From Flavobacteriales bacterium (GTDB lineage Bacteria; Bacteroidota; Bacteroidia; Flavobacteriales; Flavobacteriaceae), in contig WTJI01000048.1 of NCBI GenBank assembly GCA_011524905.1, positions 1-64,000 on the forward strand: a stretch of DNA of 64,000 nt, in the 5' to 3' direction. The position numbers were made by a program, and so were the translations under genes. Position 1 is the stretch's first letter. Every line of letters begins with the position of its first letter. The notes beneath the pieces were generated by a model that saw nothing but the letters and a program-made list of their open reading frames with translations, ran no database searches and was not told the DNA's origin. Positions 44,477 through 54,300 of the stretch are shown here, piece after piece.

Positions 44477-46861
44477 TTAAGACTGTTGTTGGCGCTCTAC
44501 GATTTTGATTTTAGGTTCTTTCAGTACCCTTTCGTTACTAAAACTGTCTGCTAAGGATATCAATAATGAGGGCAATAAAATTAAGTTGGCTAGCATGGCA
44601 AATAATAGGGTAACCGCTACTAAACCTCCAAGAGCACGAGTTCCTCCAAAATTAGAGCTCATAAAAACAATGAAACCAAAAAACAACACAACTGAAGTAT
44701 AAAACATACTAATGCCTGTCTCTTTCAGTGCGGCATAAACCGATCGTTTGATTTTCCAATTTGATGCAATAAGTTCTTGCCGGTATTTAGCCAGAAAGTG
44801 AATGGTGTCATCAACTGAAATACCAAAAGCAATACTAAAAACTAAAATGGTGGAGGGTTTAAGGGGAATTCCAGTAAAGCCCATTACACCCGCAGTAATA
44901 ATTAAGGGTAACAAGTTTGGCAACAACGAGACAACAATCATTTTAAAAGAACGGAACATATAGGCCATAAATAATGCGATCAAGACAATAGCCAATAAGA
45001 GTGATAAAAATAAATTCTTGATTAAATAATGCGTTCCTTTCAAGAAAAGCAAAGATTTACCAGTAAGTTCAACGGCATATCTGCTATCGGGAAAAATCCT
45101 TTTAATGGCTTTGACCAGTTCACTTTCAATTTCTTCCATTCGGTCTGTAGGAACGTCGCGCATAAAGGTTGTAAGTCGCCCAATTTGCCCTGTAATGTCA
45201 ACATAATTGGCCAGTAGATCTCCATCTCCAGAAGCATTGTTGATGTAGGGGAGTATAAATCTATTTTCTTGGACTGTAGGTAATTGGTAGTAATTCACAT
45301 TTCCGTTATAGTAGGCTTGCTTGGCATATTTGTAACCATTGACTACAGAAATAGGCTGAGACAATTCTGGGATTTCTTGAATGACTTCATGCAAACGATT
45401 GATTCGTCGAAGTGTTGACAAACTGTATATCCCATTAGGGCGCTGGGCATCTATACTAATTTCGAGCGGGACTATTCCATTAAATTGATCTTCGAAAAAC
45501 AGTATATCTTCAAAAAAAGCCGCTTTTTTGGGCATGTCTTCAATAATACTGCCTGAAATCTGAACTTGATAAATACCAATAATTCCTAAGATCAAACCAA
45601 TGAGCGATACGGTATAGACACCAATTTTTTTATGCCGTACAATGGATTCCATTGTTTTAACAATCTGATCGATCCATTTGTTTTTTAAATGTTTTAGATG
45701 TTTGGCGTTGGGGCGTGGTAAAAAACTATAGATGATCGGAATCATAAACAAAGACAGTAAGAAAATTCCAATGATATTGATGGAAGCTACAATTCCAAAT
45801 TCTTTTAAAATTTTGCTGTTGGTCAGGATAAAGGTGGCAAAGCCCGAAGCAGTCGTTAGATTGGTCATGAGGGTTGCATTCCCAATTTTTGTGATAACAC
45901 GCTGTAATGACTTGGCTTGATTGCCGTGTTTGGCAACTTCGAGTTGGTATTTGTTGATCAAAAAAATGCAGTTGGGTACCCCAATGACAATAATCAATGG
46001 TGGAATTAGGGCCGTAAGTACGGTAATTTCGTATCGTAAAAAGCCAAGCACCCCAAAGGCCCACATCACACCAATAAGAACGACCAGCAGGGAAATAAAT
46101 GTAGCTCGAAATGAACGAAAAAATAGAAAGAAAATTAAAGAGGTCAACAAGGTGGCGAAAAGAACAAATAGTCCAATTTCATCGACAATATTTTGTGCAT
46201 TTAGGGTCCGAACATAGGGCATGCCCGATATTCGAAGATCAGTTTTATTTTCCGCCTCAAAGTTTTCAATGGTAGGAATCAATTCTTGAAATATAAAATC
46301 TTTACGACGGGCCGTATTGACTATGTCCTTTTTCATATACACCAGAGAACGAATCGTTTCTGTTTGCGGATTAAAAAGAAGGTCTTTATAAAATGGGAGC
46401 TCTAAAAACAGTTTTTGTTTGAATTGATCCAATTGTTGCTGATTGACCTTTCCTTTTGGGAGTAGTGGAGAAAACTCAAATTTTTTCGCCGTAGTGTTTT
46501 TTGTCAGTTCCTTTAGGTTTTCGACAGATAGGACACTTTCAATTTCAGGGAATGCTGTAATTTTTTGATTAAAGGCCTGCCACGCCTCTATATTTGTAGG
46601 ACTAAAAAAACCACTGTCTTGTAAGGCAATAACAATCAAATTGCCTTCTTCGCCAAAAGTTGACAAGAATTTTTGATAACGTTGATTTTCAGGATGTTTG
46701 TCAGGTAATAGGTTAGCTTCCGTGTAGGTGAATTGCATGTGTTTCCACTGTGAAGCCCAGAACAAGGTGGTACCCAAAACCCCTAGTAAGATCAGGATAC
46801 GGTTTCTGAGGATAAAACGTGCAATGCTTCCCCAAAAATCAAACTGCTTTTTCTTTTTCAT
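44477..46861 (-). CDS. RND/MMPL-family transporter
   Basis: A large inner-membrane exporter of 794 residues. The start is ATG 46861 (MKKKKQFDFW); a TTG five codons upstream is less likely. It shows the RND plan twice: one N-terminal helix, a periplasmic loop, and a group of five or six helices (for example FLFFRSFRATFISLLVVLIG and LYMAYMFRSF-like segments, with GISVDDTIHFLAKYR in the second half). In relatives it moves lipids or hydrophobic compounds; the substrate is unknown. It follows frr on the same strand after 27 bases. Confidence 0.9.
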   Translation of the reverse strand: MKKKKQFDFWGSIARFILRNRILILLGVLGTTLFWASQWKHMQFTYTEANLLPDKHPENQRYQKFLSTFGEEGNLIVIALQDSGFFSPTNIEAWQAFNQKITAFPEIESVLSVENLKELTKNTTAKKFEFSPLLPKGKVNQQQLDQFKQKLFLELPFYKDLLFNPQTETIRSLVYMKKDIVNTARRKDFIFQELIPTIENFEAENKTDLRISGMPYVRTLNAQNIVDEIGLFVLFATLLTSLIFFLFFRSFRATFISLLVVLIGVMWAFGVLGFLRYEITVLTALIPPLIIVIGVPNCIFLINKYQLEVAKHGNQAKSLQRVITKIGNATLMTNLTTASGFATFILTNSKILKEFGIVASINIIGIFLLSLFMIPIIYSFLPRPNAKHLKHLKNKWIDQIVKTMESIVRHKKIGVYTVSLIGLILGIIGIYQVQISGSIIEDMPKKAAFFEDILFFEDQFNGIVPLEISIDAQRPNGIYSLSTLRRINRLHEVIQEIPELSQPISVVNGYKYAKQAYYNGNVNYYQLPTVQENRFILPYINNASGDGDLLANYVDITGQIGRLTTFMRDVPTDRMEEIESELVKAIKRIFPDSRYAVELTGKSLLFLKGTHYLIKNLFLSLLLAIVLIALFMAYMFRSFKMIVVSLLPNLLPLIITAGVMGFTGIPLKPSTILVFSIAFGISVDDTIHFLAKYRQELIASNWKIKRSVYAALKETGISMFYTSVVLFFGFIVFMSSNFGGTRALGGLVAVTLLFAMLANLILLPSLLISLADSFSNERVLKEPKIKIVERQQQS

Positions 46862-46888
46862 AGCCTTGGAGAGCAACCCAAATTGGGT

Positions 46889-47443
46889 TTAAACCGTTAG
46901 GATTTCTTTTTCCTTTTGCAGGAAAATCTGATCTACTTTTTTAATATATGTATCAGTGAGCTCTTGGATATCGACTTCGAAATTTTTTTGAATGTCTTCT
47001 GAAGCATCAACTTTTTTGATCTCTTGATTAGCATCTTTACGAACCGAACGGATACTTATTTTACTGTTTTCCGTTTCTGCTTTGGCCAGTTTAACCAGTT
47101 CTTTCCGACGTTCTTCTGTCAAAGGGGGAATTGAAATGATAATACTTTCCCCGTTGTTCATCGGAGTAAACCCAAGGTTAGCGACCAAGATAGCTTTTTC
47201 AATGTCTGCCAGCATAGTTTTTTCCCAAGGTTGAACGCTTAGGGTGCGTGCATCTGGAGTGTTGATGTTGGCAACTTGACTCAAGGGGGTCTGAGAGCCA
47301 TAATAATCAACCTGGACTGTTGAAAGCATTACTGGATTGGCTTTTCCTGCGCGTATATTGAGTAGTTCTTTTTCTAGATGCTCAATCGATTGTTCCATTC
47401 GTTCTTTAGATGTCGCAACGATAAATTCAAGTTCTTCATTCAT
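46889..47443 (-). CDS. frr: Ribosome recycling factor
   Basis: It splits the post-termination ribosome together with EF-G (184 residues from ATG 47443; a TTG three codons upstream is less likely). Family motifs: LLNIRAGKANP, VDYYGSQTPLSQVANI, RTLSVQPWEK, IPPLTEERRKELVK and KADANQEIKK-like helix. It lies 12 bases after pyrH, the classical pyrH-frr pair. Confidence 0.97.
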   Translation of the reverse strand: MNEELEFIVATSKERMEQSIEHLEKELLNIRAGKANPVMLSTVQVDYYGSQTPLSQVANINTPDARTLSVQPWEKTMLADIEKAILVANLGFTPMNNGESIIISIPPLTEERRKELVKLAKAETENSKISIRSVRKDANQEIKKVDASEDIQKNFEVDIQELTDTYIKKVDQIFLQKEKEILTV

Positions 47444-47455
47444 AATTTGCAAATT

Positions 47456-48163
47456 TTATAAAAAGACTCGGGTACCAATATTTTCACCTTGAACGATCTT
47501 TTTTAGATTCCCACGGGTGTTCATGTCAAAAACGATAATGGGTAATTCATTTTCTTGGCTCAATGTAAAAGCAGTTGTATCCATTACTTTTAAGCCTTTT
47601 TGGAGAACATCATCAAAGGATAAAGTATCGAATTTGATGGCACTTTTATTTTTTTCAGGGTCTTCGTTGTAAATACCATCAACACGGGTGCCTTTGAGAA
47701 TCACATCCGCATTAATTTCTACAGCACGCAAAACGGCTGCTGAATCAGTGGTGAAATAGGGGTTTCCGGTTCCTGATCCAAAAATCACAACCCGCCCTTT
47801 TTCGAGGTGTCTGGTCGCCTTTCTTTTGATAAAAGGTTCTGCAATGGCTTCAATCTTAATGGCCGTTTGCAATCGTGTAGGAATCGCATTGTTTTCTAAG
47901 GCGCTTTGGAGCGCTAGTCCATTAATTACGGTGGCCAGCATCCCCATGTAGTCGGCTTGTACACGATCCATTCCCTTGCTGGCACCCGACACGCCACGAA
48001 ATATATTTCCACCACCAATCACGATAGCGATTTCGATTCCCATCTCATGTAATCCTTTTATTTCCTTGGCATAGTCATCTAAGCGTTGGGGATCGATTCC
48101 ATGGCTTTGATTACCCATAAGGGCTTCTCCACTTAATTTGAGTAAAATTCTTTTGTATTTCAT
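47456..48163 (-). CDS. pyrH: UMP kinase
   Basis: It phosphorylates UMP to UDP in pyrimidine synthesis (235 residues, amino-acid-kinase fold). Motifs: [39 protein letters not shown] and [16 protein letters not shown]. It is the first gene of pyrH-frr(-RND). A TATATTTG element at 48181-48188 lies 17 bases before the ATG. The 290 bases further upstream (48164-48453) hold no gene that I can recognise. Confidence 0.97.
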   Translation of the reverse strand: MKYKRILLKLSGEALMGNQSHGIDPQRLDDYAKEIKGLHEMGIEIAIVIGGGNIFRGVSGASKGMDRVQADYMGMLATVINGLALQSALENNAIPTRLQTAIKIEAIAEPFIKRKATRHLEKGRVVIFGSGTGNPYFTTDSAAVLRAVEINADVILKGTRVDGIYNEDPEKNKSAIKFDTLSFDDVLQKGLKVMDTTAFTLSQENELPIIVFDMNTRGNLKKIVQGENIGTRVFL

Positions 48164-48180
48164 TGGCCCGAGCGTTCGAG

Positions 48181-48188
48181 CAAATATA
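48181..48188 (-). promoter_or_regulatory. Promoter -7 element of pyrH
   Basis: TATATTTG on the minus strand matches TAnnTTTG exactly; a TTG sits 16 bases further upstream (48205-48207) as a -33 candidate. The distance to the ATG is 17 bases. Confidence 0.6.
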
Positions 48189-48453
48189 CGTAATCAAACA
48201 AGATCAAGGAAATGAGGTTATATGATTACACAGCCAGACTTTTGGAACAAGATTTATTTTGTCAAAGTATTTTACACAAAAGCCACCTCTATTTTATTTA
48301 CACTCTTGTTGTGGCTTCATATTGATTGGATCTATGGGTGATTGAGACAAATTATTTGAAAAGACAGGCGGTATACGTCTGATATTACAGCTCGTTATTT
48401 AGATTCTATGGCTATGCCATTTTGGTAAAATAAATCTTCTACTAAACTGCTAC

Positions 48454-49164
48454 TTATTGTGCAGTAAGTTCATCTATCAATGCTTGCAAATTGTAAGCGT
48501 CCTCCACAGTGTATTTGCCAATTTTTGTCCGTCTGAGTTGTGTCAGGTGTGCTCCAGATTGAAGTTTTTGTCCAAAATCGTGGGCCAAGGAACGGATATA
48601 GGTTCCTTTACTACAATTGACTTTAAAGGCTATTTCAGGAAAAGCGGAGCTGTCGATTTCAAATTTATTGATTTGGATTTTCCTTTCTGGCACAGCTACT
48701 TGGTTTCCCTTTCTGGCGTGTTCGTATAATCGTGTTCCTTCTTTTTTAATAGCTGAAAATACGGGCGGTTTTTGAAGTAGATCACCTAAAAATTGTTTTT
48801 GGATTTGGACTAAATCTTCTTTTTTGATGTGTGCTGTTGGAAAGGTTTTATCGATATCGGTCTCTAAATCATATGAAGGGGTAGTGGCACCCAGCAAAAA
48901 GCAGCCCGTATATTGCTTTTCCATGCTTTGATAGGAATCAATTTTCTTCGTCCATTTTCCGACGCATAGGATCAAAAGTCCTGTGGCCAGCGGATCTAAA
49001 GTTCCGGCATGTCCTACTTTTATTTTTTTGAGGCCAAGTCTTTTCTTCAAGGCCCAACGTACCTTATTGACAACCTGAAATGAAGTCCAATGTAAGGGTT
49101 TATCAACCAAGAGGAACTGGCCCTTGAGCCATTGTTCTTGGGTAAGACTAGCCAACGAATCCAT
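48454..49164 (-). CDS. truB: tRNA pseudouridine-55 synthase
   Basis: It converts U55 of the tRNA T loop to pseudouridine (236 residues). The start motif LLVDKPLHWTSFQVV and the catalytic KVGHAGTLDPLATGLL with its Asp are intact, as are TPSYDLETD and KGTYIRSLAHDFG. Its start overlaps the uppP end by 17 bases. Last gene of ftsX-DUF3098-uppP-truB. Confidence 0.96.
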   Translation of the reverse strand: MDSLASLTQEQWLKGQFLLVDKPLHWTSFQVVNKVRWALKKRLGLKKIKVGHAGTLDPLATGLLILCVGKWTKKIDSYQSMEKQYTGCFLLGATTPSYDLETDIDKTFPTAHIKKEDLVQIQKQFLGDLLQKPPVFSAIKKEGTRLYEHARKGNQVAVPERKIQINKFEIDSSAFPEIAFKVNCSKGTYIRSLAHDFGQKLQSGAHLTQLRRTKIGKYTVEDAYNLQALIDELTAQ

Positions 49165-49939
49165 ACAACAGTGCCAAGGTGCCTACCACGAAACAGTAGT
49201 AAGCAAAATACTTAAGTTGGCTGTTTTTGACCAGCGCTATCATCCAACGACAGGCAAAAATTCCCGTTAACAAAGCTGTTGTAAAGCCAAGCGTTAAAGG
49301 AAGTAAATCTATGGTAATTGCTGTGCTTTCAGCATCGAGGATGCTCTTTGATAAACTACCAAAAATCAATGGGATGACCATAAGAAATGAAAAACGCGCA
49401 GCATTTTCACGACTAATTCCCAATAAAACAGCAGATGCGATAGTAGCACCACTCCGCGAAACCCCTGGCAAAATGGCAATGGCCTGTGCGATACCAATCC
49501 AAAATGCATTTTGACTGTTGAGTACTTTTTTTGTATCCACGGGTCTATCTGCCAAATGCAGAAGAAAACCGGTTGCTAATAGAGCACCACCAACCAAAAA
49601 TAGATTGCCATCGAATAAGGTCGCAATTTTTTCTTCAAAAAATAGTCCGATAAAGGCAGCAGGAATCATTGAAATAATGATGTGTAAAGTAAAAAGCCAA
49701 CTGTTACTTTTCTTAACAAGCAAACCCGTGAGTATCTCCCCTATGTCTTTTCGAAATACAATTAGCGTACTTAGTGCTGTTGCCGTATGAAGTACGATGG
49801 TCAGAATTAAACCTTCTTCAGGACCTGTATGTCCTAGAATTACTTTGGCAAGCTCCAAATGCCCGCTCGAGGATACGGGTAAAAATTCCGTTAAACCCTG
49901 TACCAAACCCAGTAAAATGGCTGAGAGAATCTCCATCAT
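49148..49939 (-). CDS. uppP: Undecaprenyl-diphosphate phosphatase
   Basis: It recycles the lipid carrier of peptidoglycan synthesis (263 residues, about eight membrane segments). Signature motifs are GLTEFLPVSSSGHLEL near the start and LPGVSRSGATI in the middle. Two adjacent ATG codons are possible starts; the first overlaps the DUF3098 stop by 4 bases, which fits coupled translation. Confidence 0.96.
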   Translation of the reverse strand: MMEILSAILLGLVQGLTEFLPVSSSGHLELAKVILGHTGPEEGLILTIVLHTATALSTLIVFRKDIGEILTGLLVKKSNSWLFTLHIIISMIPAAFIGLFFEEKIATLFDGNLFLVGGALLATGFLLHLADRPVDTKKVLNSQNAFWIGIAQAIAILPGVSRSGATIASAVLLGISRENAARFSFLMVIPLIFGSLSKSILDAESTAITIDLLPLTLGFTTALLTGIFACRWMIALVKNSQLKYFAYYCFVVGTLALLYGFVG

Positions 49940-50172
49940 TTTTCGGATTTGACTAGAATGGAATAAATAGCTATCCCAAAGCCAAGGAGAACCAAAGAAG
50001 GGGCAAGGCGTATCCGGCGGAAACTAAAAATTTCTGGATTAAATACGGTGGGATCTTCACTACCCCCACCAGCCATGAGGATAAAACCGAGGGCAATCAC
50101 GGCTATCGCAATTCCTAGAATCTGGTAATTCTTTTTGTCGAAAATGAAAGTTTTTTTCTTTTTTGTCTCCAT
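49936..50172 (-). CDS. DUF3098 membrane protein
   Basis: 78 residues with two membrane helices (about 17-35 and 56-74) and a Lys-rich start (METKKKKTFIFDKKNY). The linker carries EDPTVFNPEIFSFRRI, typical of DUF3098. Its constant position between ftsX and uppP in flavobacteria suggests a link to cell-envelope synthesis or division; the function is unknown. Confidence 0.9.
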   Translation of the reverse strand: METKKKKTFIFDKKNYQILGIAIAVIALGFILMAGGGSEDPTVFNPEIFSFRRIRLAPSLVLLGFGIAIYSILVKSEK

Positions 50173-50181
50173 AAATAAAGC

Positions 50182-51060
50182 TTAATAAACAGCATCGGTT
50201 TTTAAGTTGAGGTACATCTGTGTCGCAAAAAAAGTACTGAAGTAAGTAATACTAACACCAAGGACTAAAACGACAACCAATACTGTGACAGGTTCTTGTG
50301 GATTTTGAAGAATACGTAACTCAGGAAAACGTTCATTTAATTCCCAAACCACAGCTGCTATTCCTACAGTGGCGATTAGTGAGGCGATTAATCCTAAAAG
50401 AACATGGGTGCGAATAAAGGGCTTGCGTATAAAACGTTTGTGAGCGCCCACCAGTTGCATCGTCTTGATGACAAAACGCTTTGAGTGAATTGATAATCGT
50501 ATTGAGCTATTAATCAGTAACATAGCAACAATAACGAACACCACAGTAGCAAATAGTAACCAATATGAAATTTTCTCAATGTTGGTATCTAGTAAATCCA
50601 ATAACGGACGATCATAGCTTATTTCATTGATGAAGGTATATTTTTCGAAAGACTGACTTATATTTTGAACATAATCAGGTGTTGCATAGGCGGCATTGAA
50701 ATATATATCTACAGAAGCCAGCAAGGGGTTATAACCCAAAAACTCCATAAAATCTTCTCCAATTTCACGGGTGTGAATGACAGCGGCTTCTTCTTTTGTA
50801 ATCCAAATCGCTTTTTTAGTGGCTGGGTTGAGTTGTAAGGTTTTTACCAGTTGTTGAATTTCGATTTCTTTGGCATCATCCTTAATGTAGAGGGTCAAGG
50901 CAATTTGCTCTTTGAAATGATCGGCTACCTTTTTAGAATTAAGTAGCAAGGTTCCGAGTATCCCAACAAGAAATAAGACCAAAGAAATGCTGATAACAAC
51001 TGAAAAGTAGGTATTCCTTAAACGTCTTTTTTGAAATCGTTCTTCAGCGGATTTTTGCAA
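50182..51060 (-). CDS. ftsX: Cell division protein FtsX-like permease
   Basis: An ABC-type permease subunit that, with FtsE, controls peptidoglycan hydrolases at the septum. It has a first membrane helix (YFSVVISISLVLFLVG), a periplasmic domain, and three further helices near the end. The start is set at TTG 51060 (reading MQKSAEERFQKRR), giving 292 residues and the N-terminus seen in relatives. ATG codons at 51135/51141 would add an atypical tail and reach into the leuS promoter. FtsE is not in the window. Confidence 0.9.
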   Translation of the reverse strand: MQKSAEERFQKRRLRNTYFSVVISISLVLFLVGILGTLLLNSKKVADHFKEQIALTLYIKDDAKEIEIQQLVKTLQLNPATKKAIWITKEEAAVIHTREIGEDFMEFLGYNPLLASVDIYFNAAYATPDYVQNISQSFEKYTFINEISYDRPLLDLLDTNIEKISYWLLFATVVFVIVAMLLINSSIRLSIHSKRFVIKTMQLVGAHKRFIRKPFIRTHVLLGLIASLIATVGIAAVVWELNERFPELRILQNPQEPVTVLVVVLVLGVSITYFSTFFATQMYLNLKTDAVY

Positions 51061-51151
51061 GGCACAAATTTTATCCCGTAAAGGTAAAAAAAACAATAGA
51101 CAGCTAGTGCTTTTGAGTCTTTCAAACTTTTTCATTCTCACTTCAGAATCC

Positions 51152-51159
51152 TATTTTTG
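51152..51159 (+). promoter_or_regulatory. Promoter -7 element of leuS
   Basis: TATTTTTG matches TAnnTTTG exactly and lies 20 bases before the GTG at 51180. It argues against the longer frames of both leuS (GTG 51159) and ftsX. Confidence 0.5.
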
Positions 51160-51179
51160 TGTTTTTTAAAAGTAAGAGC

Positions 51180-53993
51180 GTGAGCTATAATTTTAAGGCA
51201 ATTGAAACCAAATGGCAAGCCAATTGGTCGGAACAACAGACCTACCGAGCCGAAAATCAAAGCAGTAAACCCAAATACTATGTATTAGATATGTTTCCAT
51301 ACCCATCTGGTGCGGGCTTGCATGTTGGCCATCCATTGGGCTATATTGCAAGTGATATAGTTGCGCGTTACAAACGCCATAAAGGGTTTAATGTATTGCA
51401 TCCACAAGGCTATGATTCCTTCGGGTTGCCAGCAGAACAATATGCCATCCAAACAGGACAACATCCAGCAACAACCACTCAAAAAAATATCAAGCGGTAT
51501 CGTGAGCAATTGGACCGGCTGGGCTTTTCTTTTGACTGGAGCCGAGAAGTACGAACATCGGATCCTGCCTATTATAAATGGACACAATGGATTTTTTTGT
51601 TATTGTTCGATCACTACTATTGCTTGGATAATAATAAGGCCCAACCCATTAGCCAACTTGTAAGACAGTTTGAAGAAAGTGGTAATCAAGCAGTCAATGC
51701 AGTTTGCGATGCCGATACCCCCCTATTTTCTGCTACCGATTGGAAAGCTTTTTCAGTAGAAGACCAACAACAATTGTTACTTCATTATCGTCTGACGTAT
51801 TTGGCAGAATCAGAGGTCAATTGGTGCCCAGCCCTTGGAACAGTTTTGGCCAATGATGAAATTGTTAATGGAGTTTCAGAAAGGGGTGGACATCCAGTGA
51901 CTAAAAAAAGTATGAAGCAATGGAGTATGCGGATTGGTGCTTATGCTGAAAGACTGCTTCAAGGATTAGATGGTATTGACTGGCCTGATTCACTCAAAGA
52001 AATGCAGCGTAACTGGATAGGGAAATCTGTTGGTGCGAATGTGTATTTTGATGTAGAAGGTCACGATGCTACAATAGAAGTTTTTACCACCCGTCCTGAC
52101 ACTCTTTTTGGTGTGAGCTTTATGACTTTGGCTCCAGAGCTCGCATTGGTACAGGAGATTACTACGAAAGCCCAAAAAGCGGAAGTAACGGCATATGTAG
52201 AAAAGACAAAACAAAGGTCTGAACGAGATCGACAAGCCGATGTAAAGAGCATCACGGGCGTATTTACAGGGGCCTTTGCCATTCACCCGTTTACACAAGA
52301 AAAAGTACCTATCTGGATAGGGGATTATGTTTTGGCTGGTTATGGAACAGGAGCTGTGATGGCTGTTCCATGTGGAGATCAACGCGATTATGATTTCGCT
52401 AAGTATTTCAATCTTCCGATACCCAATATTTTTGAAGGGGTTGATATATCGCAGGAAGCTTATGCCGAAAAAGGCCAAACGCCACTTTGTGATTCAGATT
52501 TTTTGAATGGCATGGCTTATCAAGAAGCGATGCAAAAAGTGATTGAAGCTTTGGAATCTTCAAAAAAAGGAAAGGGTACAGTCACTTATCGTCTGCGCGA
52601 TGCCATCTTTAGCCGTCAGCGCTACTGGGGCGAACCCATCCCGGTATATTATAAAAATATGCTTCCATTTCCCTTGTCCATAGAAGATTTGCCGCTAGAA
52701 CTACCAGAAGTGGAAAAGTATCTGCCTACTGCTGAAGGGAATCCTCCGTTGGGTAATGCCAAACAATGGGGCTGGGATTTAGCCCATAGAAAAGTAGTCT
52801 CTTCAGATCGTATCGATCATCAAAATGTATTTCCATTAGAGTTAAATACCATGCCAGGTTGGGCAGGTAGTTCATGGTATTTCAATAGGTATATGGACGC
52901 CAAAAACGATACGTCTTTTGCTGGGGAGGAAGCGCTCAACTATTGGCAAGATGTTGATTTATATCTTGGCGGAAGCGAACACGCCACAGGGCACTTACTG
53001 TATTCACGCTTTTGGCAACATTTTCTATTCGACCTAGGTTTGGTACCTGTCTCAGAATATGCCAAAAAACTGATTAATCAAGGAATGATCTTAGGTGAAT
53101 CGACTATTGCCTACCGAAAAACAGGGACCAATACATTTGTTTCAAAAGGGTTGGTTAATGACCAGACTGTTGAGTCTATCCGAGTAGATGTCAATTTGGT
53201 AAACAGTTCTTATGAATTGGATATTGAAGCCCTGCGTCAATGGCAGCCCCAATTTGCCGATGCAACATTCGAGTTAGAGGATGGGAAATACTTTGTAGGG
53301 ACAGAGGTAGAAAAAATGTCTAAATCCAAGTACAATGTCGTCAATCCAGATGCAATATGCGATCAATACGGGGCTGATACTCTACGGATGTACGAAATGT
53401 TTTTAGGACCTTTGGAACAAGCCAAACCGTGGAATACGGCTGGTATTTCTGGGGTGCATTCTTTTCTAAAAAAAATGTGGCGGTTGTTTCACGAAGGAGA
53501 TCAATGGCGAATTACCGAAGACGACCCTAGCCCAGAAGCATTAAAAAGTTTACATGCCGCAATTAAAAAGGTGACAGCCGATATAGAACAGTATGCGTTT
53601 AACACCTGTGTGAGTACTTTTATGATTTGCGTAAATGAACTGAGTGCAATCAAATGCAATAATCGGGCTATTTTGGAGCCTTTGGTTGTTCTTTTGGCAC
53701 CTTTTGCCCCACATTTGGCGGAAGAATTGTGGGAAAAATTAGGGCATACAAATTCTGTGACCCAGGTCGCTTATCCGATTCATGAAGAAGTATATTTGAC
53801 AGAAACTGTAAAATCCTATCCGATTTCATTTAATGGAAAAATGCGATTTACCCATGATTTTCCACTGGATATGGATCGAGCGGCTATTGAAAAAGAGATT
53901 TTATCAGCCCCACAAACCCAAAAATATTTGGAAGGAAAGATCCCTAAAAAAATTATTGTTGTACCTGGAAAAATCATCAATATTGTAGTGTAA
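51180..53993 (+). CDS. leuS: Leucine--tRNA ligase
   Basis: A class Ia aminoacyl-tRNA synthetase (937 residues). HIGH-type motif GLHVGHPLGY at about 45-54, editing (CP1) domain in the middle with TTRPDTLFG and GTGAVMAVPCGDQRD, and KMSKS as EKMSKSKYN at about 711. GTG 51180 was chosen as start because it gives the family N-terminus (SYNFKAIETKWQ) and leaves room for the promoter at 51152. The stop overlaps the following gene by one base (TAATG). Confidence 0.97.
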   Translation: MSYNFKAIETKWQANWSEQQTYRAENQSSKPKYYVLDMFPYPSGAGLHVGHPLGYIASDIVARYKRHKGFNVLHPQGYDSFGLPAEQYAIQTGQHPATTTQKNIKRYREQLDRLGFSFDWSREVRTSDPAYYKWTQWIFLLLFDHYYCLDNNKAQPISQLVRQFEESGNQAVNAVCDADTPLFSATDWKAFSVEDQQQLLLHYRLTYLAESEVNWCPALGTVLANDEIVNGVSERGGHPVTKKSMKQWSMRIGAYAERLLQGLDGIDWPDSLKEMQRNWIGKSVGANVYFDVEGHDATIEVFTTRPDTLFGVSFMTLAPELALVQEITTKAQKAEVTAYVEKTKQRSERDRQADVKSITGVFTGAFAIHPFTQEKVPIWIGDYVLAGYGTGAVMAVPCGDQRDYDFAKYFNLPIPNIFEGVDISQEAYAEKGQTPLCDSDFLNGMAYQEAMQKVIEALESSKKGKGTVTYRLRDAIFSRQRYWGEPIPVYYKNMLPFPLSIEDLPLELPEVEKYLPTAEGNPPLGNAKQWGWDLAHRKVVSSDRIDHQNVFPLELNTMPGWAGSSWYFNRYMDAKNDTSFAGEEALNYWQDVDLYLGGSEHATGHLLYSRFWQHFLFDLGLVPVSEYAKKLINQGMILGESTIAYRKTGTNTFVSKGLVNDQTVESIRVDVNLVNSSYELDIEALRQWQPQFADATFELEDGKYFVGTEVEKMSKSKYNVVNPDAICDQYGADTLRMYEMFLGPLEQAKPWNTAGISGVHSFLKKMWRLFHEGDQWRITEDDPSPEALKSLHAAIKKVTADIEQYAFNTCVSTFMICVNELSAIKCNNRAILEPLVVLLAPFAPHLAEELWEKLGHTNSVTQVAYPIHEEVYLTETVKSYPISFNGKMRFTHDFPLDMDRAAIEKEILSAPQTQKYLEGKIPKKIIVVPGKIINIVV

Positions 53994-54253
53994 TGACAGA
54001 TTGGGAAATAGAAATCATAGGCTTAGCAGCTGCTTTCTTGACCACCTTTGGGTTTGTACCACAAGCACTTAGGATGATCAAGACGAAAGATGTTTCAGGA
54101 ATTTCTTTGAGTATGTATTTGGTCTTGGTTTCTGGGGTTATCTGCTGGCTGATTTATGGAATACTCCTTGAACGCATTGCTATTATATTGGCGAATTCTG
54201 TTTCAATGTTGCTTCAGATTTGTATTATTCTGATGAAGTTAAAACACCGTTAA
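53993..54253 (+). CDS. SemiSWEET-type sugar transporter (PQ-loop)
   Basis: An 86-residue protein with three membrane helices, the size of a bacterial SemiSWEET, which dimerises to form a sugar pore. The PQ-loop is seen in FGFVPQALRMIKTKDVSGIS. It is coupled to leuS by TAATG. The transported sugar cannot be told from sequence. Confidence 0.88.
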   Translation: MTDWEIEIIGLAAAFLTTFGFVPQALRMIKTKDVSGISLSMYLVLVSGVICWLIYGILLERIAIILANSVSMLLQICIILMKLKHR

Positions 54254-54300
54254 AATCAATGGTATGACTAGGCCTTAGTTGTACATTTAAACAAAAAAAT

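Noticed and set aside
48164-48453. Possible pseudogene or small RNA between pyrH and truB
   Set aside because: Translations on both strands gave no motif and no clear hairpin with T run was found; only the pyrH promoter is supported.
51990-52478. 162-codon open frame antisense to leuS
   Set aside because: leuS is complete and conserved across this interval; the antisense product is low-complexity and has no recognisable motif.
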